The translations under genes were made by a program, and so were the position numbers. A DNA stretch of 9,856 nt from CAYUXF01 sp964448755 (GTDB lineage: Bacteria; Margulisbacteria; Termititenacia; Termititenacales; CAYUXF01). Positions 1 through 6,022 of this stretch are shown here, one piece after another (the first letter of the stretch is position 1; every line of letters starts with the position of its first letter). The stretch is taken from the NCBI GenBank assembly GCA_964448755.1, contig CAYUXF010000058.1, forward strand, positions 1 to 9,856. Direction: 5' to 3'. The notes under the pieces are model-generated. The model saw only the letters and a program-made list of their open reading frames with translations. It was not told where the DNA came from and ran no database searches.

Positions 1-279
1 AAAAACTTCACTAAAAATATCGGCAAATTACTCACTCAAACAGCCCGGCAGCGCGGTTTTGGCGACTTTTATCAGCACATGCTGGTCGCACAAGGCAGCG
101 GCGAGTTTGCCGTAGACCCGATAGTCTCCCCCTGGGACATTGCCCCCATTAAACTAATTATTGAAGAAGCGGGTGGAAAATTTACATCTTTTAAAAACAA
201 TAGCTCCATTTATGACGGAACAGCTATTTCCAGCAATGGGTTGTTGCATGATGATGTTTTGGATCACCTAATGTATTGA
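1..279 (+). CDS. hisN: Histidinol-phosphatase, inositol monophosphatase family (C-terminal part, 5' cut by window edge)
   Basis: The frame is open from base 1, so the gene starts outside the window; the 92 residues seen end at TGA 277-279. The core motif SPWDIAPIKLIIEEAGGKF is the second signature of the inositol monophosphatase fold (W-D-x-A then E-A-G-G); its Asp is a metal ligand in this family. The preceding GFGDFYQHMLVAQGSGEF resembles the HisN-type branch (gDxxxyxLVAxGxxe) more than SuhB-type inositol phosphatases. From the family, the expected role is Mg-dependent dephosphorylation of histidinol phosphate to histidinol, a late step of cytoplasmic histidine synthesis. The length after the motif is normal, so the C-terminus looks intact. 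The last sense codon and stop lie inside the left hairpin of the neighbouring mobile element. Family is secure; substrate is less so, and another IMPase-type phosphatase is possible. Confidence 0.78.
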   Translation, partial: KNFTKNIGKLLTQTARQRGFGDFYQHMLVAQGSGEFAVDPIVSPWDIAPIKLIIEEAGGKFTSFKNNSSIYDGTAISSNGLLHDDVLDHLMY

Positions 280-308
280 GCTGGAGAGATAAACTCTCCG
301 CTCAATAC
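273..308 (+). repeat. Left-end hairpin of the RAYT element
   Basis: Bases 273-281 (GTATTGAGC) pair with 300-308 (GCTCAATAC). A bulged T at 282 follows, then GGAGAG (283-288) pairs with CTCTCC (294-299) around the loop ATAAA (289-293). This gives 15 base pairs with one bulge. The 5' arm contains the last sense codon (TAT) and stop (TGA) of the hisN-like gene. No T-run follows on the + strand, so it is unlikely to be an ordinary intrinsic terminator. Confidence 0.8.
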
Positions 309-312
309 GTTA

Positions 313-318
313 TATAAT
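313..318 (+). promoter_or_regulatory. Consensus -10 (TATAAT) directly before the transposase start
   Basis: TATAAT occupies 313-318 and the ATG of the transposase is at 325. No Shine-Dalgarno-like sequence lies between the hairpin and the ATG. If the -10 is used, transcription would begin at or next to the ATG and give a leaderless mRNA. The matching -35 position falls in the loop and 3' arm of the left hairpin and shows no good match. In such AT-rich DNA a TATAAT can occur by chance. Confidence 0.35.
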
Positions 319-324
319 AAACAA

Positions 325-789
325 ATGACTATAAATAGAATATATAGAGACGATACCCCACAATTATTAACATGTAATATTACTGACAGATTTAATTTCT
401 TTGAAGAAACGAAATTCACTCAAACTATATCCGAACTGCTATTAGAACTAGAAATAAAATTAGATTTTGAACTATTTGCATTTACTTTTATGCCAGACCA
501 CCTACACATTTCTTTAAAGCCCGGCAAATTTAACATATCTAAAATAATGCAACAATTCAAATCATTATCATACAAAAAAATTAGAGATAATCATTCATTT
601 AAAGATAAATTTTGGCAAAAATCTTTTGATTTCAAAATCAAAAATAATTCTAAAATGTTTTTAACCTCAATTGAATATATAAAAAACAATCCTCAAAAAT
701 TCAATCTACCAAAAAAATATTACAAACTACCTTATATGTACATAAATAAAGAAAAAGTAAAAATAATGGTTGATTTTTTAAATAATTAA
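325..789 (+). CDS. REP-associated tyrosine transposase (RAYT), Y1/HUH superfamily
   Basis: This 154-residue protein has the two diagnostic parts of single-strand DNA transposases. One is the HUH motif in MPDHLHI (His59 and His61, metal ligands). The other is the nucleophilic tyrosine in SIEYIKNNPQK (Tyr118), preceded by FWQKSFDFKI (96-105). The arrangement 'WQ..F..xxI ... YIxxNPxK' is characteristic of the RAYT branch; in E. coli YafM the equivalent tyrosine is Tyr115. Expected chemistry is cutting and rejoining of one DNA strand near hairpin-shaped REP-like sequences through a 5'-phosphotyrosine bond. The length (about 150-165 in the family) and all key residues are intact, so it could be active. 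It is Lys/Asn/Ile-rich because of its AT-rich DNA, unlike its neighbours. It has no obvious ribosome binding site. Classical IS200 TnpA is the alternative, but the YIxxNPxK motif favours RAYT. Confidence 0.88.
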   Translation: MTINRIYRDDTPQLLTCNITDRFNFFEETKFTQTISELLLELEIKLDFELFAFTFMPDHLHISLKPGKFNISKIMQQFKSLSYKKIRDNHSFKDKFWQKSFDFKIKNNSKMFLTSIEYIKNNPQKFNLPKKYYKLPYMYINKEKVKIMVDFLNN

Positions 790-797
790 TTTATATT
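770..797 (+). promoter_or_regulatory. Possible outward promoter from the end of the transposase gene toward the nitroreductase gene
   Basis: TTGATT (770-775) and TATATT (792-797) are separated by 16 bases, a fair sigma-70 match (4/6 and 5/6). The -35 lies in the last codons of the transposase gene. A transcript starting near 804 would carry the right-end hairpin at its 5' end, directly before the ribosome binding site of the nitroreductase gene. The region is AT-rich, so chance matches are likely. Confidence 0.3.
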
Positions 798-805
798 AAA
801 AAACA

Positions 806-840
806 TATTGAGTGGAAAGCTTGTCTTTCCAACTCAAATA
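806..840 (+). repeat. Right-end hairpin of the RAYT element
   Basis: GGAAAG (814-819) pairs with CTTTCC (825-830) around the loop CTTGT (820-824). The stem continues with T813 and TTGAG (808-812) against CTCAA (833-837), one A being bulged at 831/832, and TA 806-807 can pair with TA 839-840 across a bulged A. Its 5' arm matches that of the left hairpin in sequence, polarity and loop size. Both are therefore direct copies of one palindromic unit, not arms of a long inverted repeat. Confidence 0.78.
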
Positions 841-856
841 AAAAAAGGAAAACCAA

Positions 857-1360
857 ATGGAATTCACAGATCTAATAAATAAGCGCAAAAGCATCAGAGG
901 ATATCTTTCTAAACCTGTGGAAAAAGAAAAATTGACAAAAGTACTAGAGGCGGCCCGTTTAGCGCCAACGGCTAAGAATAGCCAGCCGTTCAAACTTTAT
1001 ATAATTGATACCCAAAAGAACAAAGAAAAACTACAAAAGATCTATCACCGCGATTGGTTCACAGAAGCACCCTATGTTATTTTGATCTGCGGTATAGAAG
1101 AAAAAAGTTTTATTAGAAATGATGGTAAAAATTATAATGAAATAGATATTGCCATAGTTTTTGACCATCTAATTTTAGCTGCCACCAATGAGGGACTTGG
1201 CACCTGCTGGATAGGCGCCTTTGACGCCCAGGCCGCTAAAATAGAACTAGAACTGCCGGACAATGAAGAGCCGCTGGTCTTTACACCGCTGGGCTACCCC
1301 AATGACCAGGGCAGAGAAAAGACCAGAAAACCACTGACAGAATTAACAACATATCTATAA
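857..1360 (+). CDS. Nitroreductase-family FMN oxidoreductase
   Basis: This 167-residue protein has the nitroreductase fold signatures. RKSIRGY (10-16) and APTAKNSQPF (36-45) hold the FMN-binding Arg/Ser and the N-S-Q-P-F segment. GLGTCWIGAF (113-122) and PLGYP (144-148) form the C-terminal flavin-contact region, and the tail R-K-P-L is usual in this branch. Members are homodimeric cytoplasmic enzymes that move electrons from NAD(P)H through FMN to quinones, nitro compounds or other acceptors; the natural substrate here cannot be read from sequence. The ATG at 857 is preceded by AAAGGA (844-849) with 7 bases of spacing. Length is in the short range of the family, without insertion. It lies just after the right hairpin of the mobile element, which may supply its promoter, and ends at a strong bidirectional terminator. 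Confidence 0.88.
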   Translation: MEFTDLINKRKSIRGYLSKPVEKEKLTKVLEAARLAPTAKNSQPFKLYIIDTQKNKEKLQKIYHRDWFTEAPYVILICGIEEKSFIRNDGKNYNEIDIAIVFDHLILAATNEGLGTCWIGAFDAQAAKIELELPDNEEPLVFTPLGYPNDQGREKTRKPLTELTTYL

Positions 1361-1395
1361 ATAAAAAGAGCCCGGTTTAACCAGGCTCTTTTCTT
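1361..1395. terminator. Bidirectional intrinsic terminator between nitroreductase and trxA
   Basis: The stem AAAAGAGCC (1364-1372) pairs with GGCTCTTTT (1384-1392), with a C/A mismatch and an inner GGT/ACC stem around a short loop. T-rich tracts lie on both sides (TTTTCTT on +, TTTTTAT on -). The two genes converge here, stopping at 1360 and 1415, so one hairpin serves both. Confidence 0.88.
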
Positions 1396-1414
1396 AATAA
1401 AACAATAAAAAAAA

Positions 1415-1732
1415 TTACTTAACGCTATTAAGCTGGTCAATTAACGAATTTTCCGACTGTAACCCAACTAAGCGTTTGACCTCAACACCGTTTTTAAAAA
1501 TGATCAAACAGGGAATGCCGGTAATATTATATTGCATCGCTACATTTTGATTCTCATCGGTATTAATGGTACAAAACTTAACATCGGTCATTTTTTGCGC
1601 TGTTTTATCAAAAATAGGTGCCATCATTTTGCAAGGGCCGCACCACTCGGCGTTAAAATCAACAATAACCGGTATCTGAGCATCTAACACCTCATTCTTA
1701 AAATTCGCTTCGTTAATATCTTTTACTGTCAT
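1415..1732 (-). CDS. trxA: Thioredoxin
   Basis: At 105 residues it is the normal size for a cytosolic thioredoxin. The redox centre WCGPC is at 30-34 (Cys31, Cys34), the buried Asp25 is in VDFNAEWCGPC, and the cis-proline is Pro74 in TGIPCLIIFKNG. It reduces protein disulfides and accepts electrons from thioredoxin reductase, which is not in the window. There is no signal peptide or membrane segment. The start is well fixed: AGGAGGT at 1740-1746 lies 7 bases before ATG 1732. The residue after the cis-proline is Cys75, where Thr or Ser is usual, and another cysteine is at 54. It follows pepA by 60 bases with no terminator between them, so it may be cotranscribed with argH-pepA, although a separate promoter in that AT-rich gap is possible. 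Confidence 0.95.
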   Translation of the reverse strand: MTVKDINEANFKNEVLDAQIPVIVDFNAEWCGPCKMMAPIFDKTAQKMTDVKFCTINTDENQNVAMQYNITGIPCLIIFKNGVEVKRLVGLQSENSLIDQLNSVK

Positions 1733-1792
1733 AATGATTACCTCCTATTTTTTATATCAATTATGATGCAATTTACTTAAAAAAGATACAAT

Positions 1793-3265
1793 TTAAAGCA
1801 ATAATTCCACCAGTGTCCTAATGGCCACGCCGGTGGCATTTTTATCAAGATAGCGTTGCGGTGCAGAAAGATAAGCAGTTCCGGCAATATCACAATGGAT
1901 CCACTTAGTCCCTTTCTCAATAAATTTCTCCAAAAATTTACCGGCCGAAATAGTGCCGGCATAACGCGATTCACTATTATTGAGCGTATCCGCTACACCA
2001 GACTTTAAGAGCTCCTCATATTCTTCATCTAAGGGGAGCTGCCAGTGTTTTTCACCGCTCAGCTCTGCAGCTTTTAAATATTCTTGAGCAAAAGCATTGT
2101 CATTGCTCATTAAGCCTGTTCTGGTCTGACCAAGAGCTATCAAACAGGCGCCGGTCAGCGTAGCATAGTTGATAATTTTCTTGGCGCCAATTTTCTGCGC
2201 ATAGCAAAGGGCATCCGCTAAGATCAGCCGCCCCTCAGCATCGGTAGAGTTTATCTCCACTGTTAAGCCACTGTACATTTTAATAATATCGCCAGGTTTA
2301 TAGGCTTTTCCGCCAGGCATGTTTTCAGTAGCGGGAATAACAATAATAATATTTTTTTTAACACCTAACTCCGTTAAAGCCTTAAAAGCGCCCAGCACCG
2401 TAGCCGCACCGCTCATATCGGTTTTCATTTCCCCCATCCCTTTGGCCGGCTTTAAGGAAATACCGCCGCTGTCAAAAGTAAGCCCTTTGCCTACTAAACC
2501 AATAGTTTCCTTGGCGCCGGTTTGATACTCTAAAACAATAAATTTCGGCGCTTCCGCTGTCCCTTGGGCCACCGCACAAAAGCCGCCCATCCCCATTTTC
2601 TTTGCTTCTGACAAAGAAATTATTTTTAACTTTATTTTGGAATTTTTAGCGGCAATGGCTTGCGCTTGTTTAGCTAAATAGCCGGGCGTTACAATATTGG
2701 CCGGTAAATTGACCAGGTCTTTGGCCTGCGCCACGGCCAGCTGAACTATTTGGGCTTTTTTAAGTAAATTCTTATATTGTTCTTTAACGGAGCTAACTAT
2801 CAAAGAAAATTCTTTTAATTTTTTATCTTGCTTCTCTTTTTGATGAAGACCGGCAAAAGTATAGCCGGCCAAAAAAGCACCTTCTAATTGAGCATAAACC
2901 AGGGCACTCTCTTCAAGCGCTGCTGCTTTAATGGCGTAAAACACCATTGAACTATATTTGCTCTTTTGGGCTTTGCGGACTGCCGCCGCCACAGCGCTTC
3001 TGGCTCTATCAACTGTAAAGTCTACCGCTTTACCCAGGCCAACAAAAAAAACTTTATCAGCACCATACTCTGCCGGCGCATCCGCTTCCATAATTTCCGC
3101 CAGCTTACCGGCAAAACGTTTTAACTCAAGTGCTTTTTTTAGTTTCTTACTAAGCTCCCCTGTTTTAATAAAACTTAGACCCTCTTCACCTTCAAATAAG
3201 GGAAAAACAATAACCTCACTTTTAATTTTAGAAATATCCTCAGCTGTTAGAGCTAGTTTTAACAT
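1793..3265 (-). CDS. pepA: Leucyl/cytosol aminopeptidase, M17 family
   Basis: The 490 residues comprise a variable N-terminal domain (about 1-160) and the conserved M17 catalytic domain (about 175-490). All active-site residues are present at a constant offset of -10 from E. coli PepA: metal ligands Lys260, Asp265, Asp283, Asp342 and Glu344, and catalytic Lys272 and Arg346. The family signature NSTDAEGRL is at 339-347. It removes N-terminal residues, notably leucine, from peptides using two metal ions; relatives are cytoplasmic hexamers. The start is supported by GGGGGAGG 5 bases before the ATG. It begins 24 bases after the argH stop, so the two genes are almost certainly cotranscribed. Some PepA proteins also bind DNA in recombination and regulation; nothing here shows whether this one does. 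Confidence 0.95.
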   Translation of the reverse strand: MLKLALTAEDISKIKSEVIVFPLFEGEEGLSFIKTGELSKKLKKALELKRFAGKLAEIMEADAPAEYGADKVFFVGLGKAVDFTVDRARSAVAAAVRKAQKSKYSSMVFYAIKAAALEESALVYAQLEGAFLAGYTFAGLHQKEKQDKKLKEFSLIVSSVKEQYKNLLKKAQIVQLAVAQAKDLVNLPANIVTPGYLAKQAQAIAAKNSKIKLKIISLSEAKKMGMGGFCAVAQGTAEAPKFIVLEYQTGAKETIGLVGKGLTFDSGGISLKPAKGMGEMKTDMSGAATVLGAFKALTELGVKKNIIIVIPATENMPGGKAYKPGDIIKMYSGLTVEINSTDAEGRLILADALCYAQKIGAKKIINYATLTGACLIALGQTRTGLMSNDNAFAQEYLKAAELSGEKHWQLPLDEEYEELLKSGVADTLNNSESRYAGTISAGKFLEKFIEKGTKWIHCDIAGTAYLSAPQRYLDKNATGVAIRTLVELLL

Positions 3266-3289
3266 CTCTACCTCCCCCTTTTTTAATAC

Positions 3290-4660
3290 CTATAATTTTT
3301 TCTTTAATCTGGCCAGCGCTTTTTTAACCTGCGCTACAGCAGTGCCGCCGCTAACATTATGCGCAGCCACAGAAACAGCGAGCGAGATCGCTTTAAAAAT
3401 ATCCGGCCCGATCTTAGGGCTGAATTTCTGATATTCTTCTAAAGAGATATTTTCCAGAGCAAGATCTTTCTTAACAGCATAATTAACTATACTGCCGGTG
3501 ATCTCATGCGCATCCCTAAAAGGAATGTTTTTAGCAACAAGATAATTAGCCAGATCGGTAGCGGTTGAATAACCGTCCAGAGCCGCTCTATTCATTTTAT
3601 CTTTATTAAACTTCAGCGAAGACCACAGGCCGTTCAGAACTATCAATGAATCCTCCAGTGTTTCTACTGTCGCAAAAAGAGCTTTTTTATCTTCCTGCAA
3701 ATCACGGTTATAGGTTAACGGCAACCCTTTAATTGTAGTCAAGATCGCCATTAAATTGCCTATAACTCCACCGGTCTTGCCGCGCACCAGCTCCGGAATA
3801 TCTGGGTTTTTTTTCTGCGGCATTATTGAAGACCCGGTAGAAAAAGCATCGCTTAAAGCAATAAAACCAAACGGCTGCGAATTCCAGATAATTAACTCTT
3901 CAGACATTCTACTCAAATGAACCATTAAAAGCGCCGCGGCAGCTTGAAATTCCACAATAAAATCACGGTCAGAGACAGCATCCATGGAGTTTTCCGATAT
4001 TTCGCTAAAACCCAGCTCAGCCGCCAGTTTAGCACGGTCAATATTAAAGGTTGTTCCCGCTAGCGCCGCCGAGCCAAGCGGCAGAACATCGGTCCGGACA
4101 AAACAATCGGCCAAGCGCGCTTTATCGCGCCTAAACATCTCCACATAAGCCAGCAAATGGTGCGCCAACAAGACCGGCTGCGCCGCCTGCAAATGAGTAT
4201 AACCGGGCATAATTACATCAATATTTTTCTCTGCCAGATCAACCAGGGTTTTCATTAAATTATCCAGTAAATTCTGGATATTCAGAATGGTCTCTTTTAA
4301 ATACATCCTAATATCTGTCGCTACCTGATCATTGCGGCTCTTGCCGGTGTGGATCTTTTTGGCCACGTCACCTATTTTCTTTATTAATAAGACCTCAATA
4401 TTCATATGGATATCTTCCAATTCCAGATCAAAGTCAACTTTACCCTGCTCAATTTCTTGAGCCAATTCGGTTATTGCTGTTTTTATCTGCTTTAACTCCG
4501 CAGCAGTCAAAACTCCGGCCGCTTTTAAGGCGCCGGCATAAGCGGAATTCAGCTTAAGATCATAAGGATAAAGACGATAATCGTAAGAAATAGATTCGGT
4601 AAAAACTTTTACCGCTTGTGCGGTTTCCTGTTCAAAGCGGCCACCCCATAATTTTGACAT
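3290..4660 (-). CDS. argH: Argininosuccinate lyase
   Basis: This 456-residue protein, normal for the family, splits argininosuccinate into arginine and fumarate, the last step of arginine synthesis; relatives are cytoplasmic homotetramers. Visible motifs are WGGRF (5-9), EDIHMNIE (82-89), TGKSRNDQVATD (105-116), PGYTHLQAAQP (152-162, with His156) and the fumarase/lyase signature GSSIMPQKKNPD (276-287), whose Ser277-Ser278 region carries the catalytic serine loop. These set it apart from fumarase, aspartase and adenylosuccinate lyase. The start ATG 4660 follows an AAAGGGGG site (4671-4678) at a rather long spacing. Neither argG nor other arginine genes are beside it; pepA follows within 24 bases. 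An extended -10 promoter lies just upstream. Confidence 0.96.
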   Translation of the reverse strand: MSKLWGGRFEQETAQAVKVFTESISYDYRLYPYDLKLNSAYAGALKAAGVLTAAELKQIKTAITELAQEIEQGKVDFDLELEDIHMNIEVLLIKKIGDVAKKIHTGKSRNDQVATDIRMYLKETILNIQNLLDNLMKTLVDLAEKNIDVIMPGYTHLQAAQPVLLAHHLLAYVEMFRRDKARLADCFVRTDVLPLGSAALAGTTFNIDRAKLAAELGFSEISENSMDAVSDRDFIVEFQAAAALLMVHLSRMSEELIIWNSQPFGFIALSDAFSTGSSIMPQKKNPDIPELVRGKTGGVIGNLMAILTTIKGLPLTYNRDLQEDKKALFATVETLEDSLIVLNGLWSSLKFNKDKMNRAALDGYSTATDLANYLVAKNIPFRDAHEITGSIVNYAVKKDLALENISLEEYQKFSPKIGPDIFKAISLAVSVAAHNVSGGTAVAQVKKALARLKKKL

Positions 4661-4692
4661 ATAAATAATTCCCCCTTTAAATATATGTAAAT

Positions 4693-4698
4693 ATTATA
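4693..4698 (-). promoter_or_regulatory. Extended -10 promoter for argH-pepA(-trxA)
   Basis: On the - strand the sequence reads TGTTATAAT, a perfect TATAAT (4693-4698) with the TGn extension. Transcription would start near 4686, leaving about 25 bases of leader that include the AAAGGGGG ribosome binding site. The -35 region is AT-rich without a clear hexamer, which is common for extended -10 promoters. Confidence 0.6.
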
Positions 4699-4732
4699 AC
4701 ATCTTAAATGAACTTTTAATAAAAAGATCGGT

Positions 4733-4770
4733 AAAAAAAGACTCTTAGATCTTCAGTATTTCGGAGATCT
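4733..4770 (-). terminator. Weak possible terminator at the end of the TetR gene
   Basis: AGATCT at 4765-4770 can pair with AGATCT at 4747-4752 around a 12-base loop overlapping the gene's last codons, and a run of seven T (4733-4739 on the - strand) follows 7 bases later. The stem is only 6 base pairs and the T-run is set back, so some readthrough into argH is likely. Confidence 0.25.
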
Positions 4771-5470
4771 TATCGTCTATCTCACTCATGATCTCTTTAT
4801 TAAGCGACGGCAATTTTTGTTTAATTTGCTCTATTGCCAGATCACTGGTCCGCATAGTCTCCAAAAGTACTAGTAAATGTTTTTCATACATTTGCCAGAG
4901 CTGTTCTTTGTTTTCATTAAACCGATCATAGAAGGGAGTCCCCTCATAGATTTCCAGAAGCATCGGCTGCGATAAAAAAAGAGATAAAACCGCAAAAATA
5001 AAAGAAACCGGATCTTTAACAAAAAATTCTTTTTTAGCTATCCCCTCGTTGACAATACTTTCTATTATATTCATCCGCGAAACAAAAAATTTTTTATGAT
5101 GGAGCCTGAATTTAGGACCTTTTTCTGCTATCTCCCGGCTAATTAAGCGGTTAATATCGTGGTCATTGGCCTCAAAAGTTGTCTTAAAAAGAATTTTTAC
5201 TATTAAATACAGTTTAGCAGCAGGAGAAATATTTAATTTTTCAATGTAATTATATAATTCAATTCTTTTATCAAATTTCAAATAATATTCCAAAACCTCT
5301 TCATAGAGCGTATCTTTGTTTTTATAATAATAGTGGAGCATCGCCTTATTAACACCGGCCCGTAAAGCAATTTCATTAGTGCGGGCGCCAGCATAACCTT
5401 TTTGCGCAAACTCATATTTAGCGGCGTTCAGGATCTTTTTTCTGGTAGAAAGTTCTTCCTCTTTTTTCAA
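4745..5470 (-). CDS. TetR/AcrR-family transcriptional regulator (TTG start)
   Basis: This is a 241-residue one-component regulator. The N-terminal DNA-binding domain spans about 8-55: STRKKILNAAKYEFAQKGY (helix 1), RTNEIALRAGV (30-40) and the recognition helix with NKAMLHYYYKNK (41-52). The remaining helical part is the usual ligand/dimer domain, too variable to name an effector. An acidic amphipathic tail (about 225-241) extends the C-terminus. The start codon is TTG (5468-5470): AGGGAG (5480-5485) lies 9 bases upstream, an in-frame TAA sits two codons before it, and the next in-frame Met is inside the HTH. It follows dut by 96 bases with its own promoter and a palindrome at the predicted transcription start, which suggests autorepression. 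No efflux pump or other obvious target gene is adjacent, so the regulon is unknown. Confidence 0.9.
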   Translation of the reverse strand: MKKEEELSTRKKILNAAKYEFAQKGYAGARTNEIALRAGVNKAMLHYYYKNKDTLYEEVLEYYLKFDKRIELYNYIEKLNISPAAKLYLIVKILFKTTFEANDHDINRLISREIAEKGPKFRLHHKKFFVSRMNIIESIVNEGIAKKEFFVKDPVSFIFAVLSLFLSQPMLLEIYEGTPFYDRFNENKEQLWQMYEKHLLVLLETMRTSDLAIEQIKQKLPSLNKEIMSEIDDKISEILKI

Positions 5471-5498
5471 TTGTTATTGCTCCCTTTACCAAATTGCA

Positions 5499-5546
5499 AC
5501 CAACCGGTTAGGTAACCATTGTAACATATCAAAAAATCAATTTAAA
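5499..5546 (-). promoter_or_regulatory. tetR promoter with a palindromic putative operator
   Basis: Read on the - strand, TTTAAA (5541-5546) is a fair -35. After 17 bases comes TACAAT (5518-5523), preceded by TG at the extended -10 position. Directly downstream, over the expected start of transcription, is the quasi-palindrome ACCAACCGGTTAGGT (+ strand, 5499-5513), whose 8-base core AACCGGTT is perfectly symmetric and whose outer ACC/GGT arms match with one extra base. This size and position fit a TetR-family operator used for autorepression. Binding is inferred. Confidence 0.5.
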
Positions 5547-5566
5547 TGAAATTTATTCGCTGCTAA

Positions 5567-6022
5567 TTAAAGCTGCTGATGTCCGCCGGTCGAGCCAAAA
5601 CCACCCGCCCCGCGCGCTGTCTCACTGAGCTCATTAACCTCAACGATCTTCACCTGAACAACCGGTGCTATTACCATTTGCGCTATCCGGTCGCCGCGGT
5701 TAACAGCAAAAGGCTCTTTACCGAAATTACTTAAAATTATACCTACTTCACCGCGGTAATCAGAATCTATTGTTCCCGGACTATTTAAAACACCAATATT
5801 TTTTTTGAGTGCTAAGCCGGAACGCGGTCTAACCTGAGCTTCATAACCGTTAGGCACAGCTATCTTTAAGCCGGTGGGAATTAATTTTGTTTCACCCGGC
5901 AAAAGGATCATTTCTTCTTTTACTGCCGCCACAATATCCATACCGGCAGCATGCTCGGTCATATACTGCAACATCGGCAGATCTTCATTACCAGGTAAAC
6001 GATTTACTAAAAGTTCTAACAT
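5567..6022 (-). CDS. dut: Deoxyuridine 5'-triphosphate nucleotidohydrolase (dUTPase)
   Basis: This 151-residue protein is of the trimeric dUTPase type. It hydrolyses dUTP to dUMP and pyrophosphate, keeping uracil out of DNA and feeding thymidylate synthesis. All five family motifs are present: AAGMDI (25-30), RPRSGL (65-70), GTIDSDYRG (83-91, with catalytic Asp86 and deoxyribose-stacking Tyr89), GDRIAQ (110-115) and the P-loop-like RGAGGFGSTG (137-146) that closes over the phosphates. The ATG overlaps the stop of the upstream M16 gene (ATGTTAG, 6016-6022), and an AGGAG lies at normal distance inside that gene's end, so it is probably translated by coupling. The tail after motif 5 (GHQQL) is short, as usual. 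Confidence 0.96.
   Translation of the reverse strand: MLELLVNRLPGNEDLPMLQYMTEHAAGMDIVAAVKEEMILLPGETKLIPTGLKIAVPNGYEAQVRPRSGLALKKNIGVLNSPGTIDSDYRGEVGIILSNFGKEPFAVNRGDRIAQMVIAPVVQVKIVEVNELSETARGAGGFGSTGGHQQL

Larger units (their letters stand above)
273..840 (+). mobile_element. Compact RAYT/IS200-like element: one Y1 transposase gene between two related hairpins
   Basis: A single HUH transposase gene (325-789) sits between two imperfect palindromes, 273-308 and 806-840. Their 5' arms are nearly identical (TATTGAGCTGGAGAG and TATTGAGTGGAAAG, one indel and one G/A change) and both have 5-base loops. The interior is roughly 20-25% GC by eye against clearly higher GC in both neighbours, which fits recent acquisition. 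Single-strand transposases of this superfamily recognise subterminal hairpins, so these are the natural candidates for the ends. I see no target-site duplication, as expected for this family. The exact outer boundaries cannot be set from one copy; the coordinates are simply the outer feet of the hairpins. Confidence 0.65.

Noticed and set aside
273..840. Reading the two hairpins as intrinsic terminators of hisN and the transposase gene
   Set aside because: Neither hairpin is followed by a T-run on the + strand, and their sequence similarity to each other is better explained by transposase recognition. The right one has a T-run only on the - strand, where no gene ends.
1733..1792. Separate promoter or terminator between pepA and trxA
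   Set aside because: The 60-base AT-rich gap has loose -10-like strings (CATAAT, TATAAA on the - strand) but no -35 at proper spacing and no hairpin, so neither is called.
2958..3431. Long + strand open frame (157 codons) opposite pepA and argH
   Set aside because: It lies antisense to two clearly conserved genes, has low-complexity Ala/Ser/Leu-rich content typical of a reverse-frame shadow, and matches no known family. The other antisense frames at 2319-2525, 6343-6648, 6988-7239, 7635-7898 and 9192-9449 were dropped for the same reason.
4447..4462. Palindrome GCTCAA-TTTC-TTGAGC resembling the RAYT hairpin foot
   Set aside because: It lies in conserved argH coding sequence, lacks the GGARAG/CTYTCC inner stem, and is explained by ordinary codons, so it is not counted as a solo copy of the repeat.
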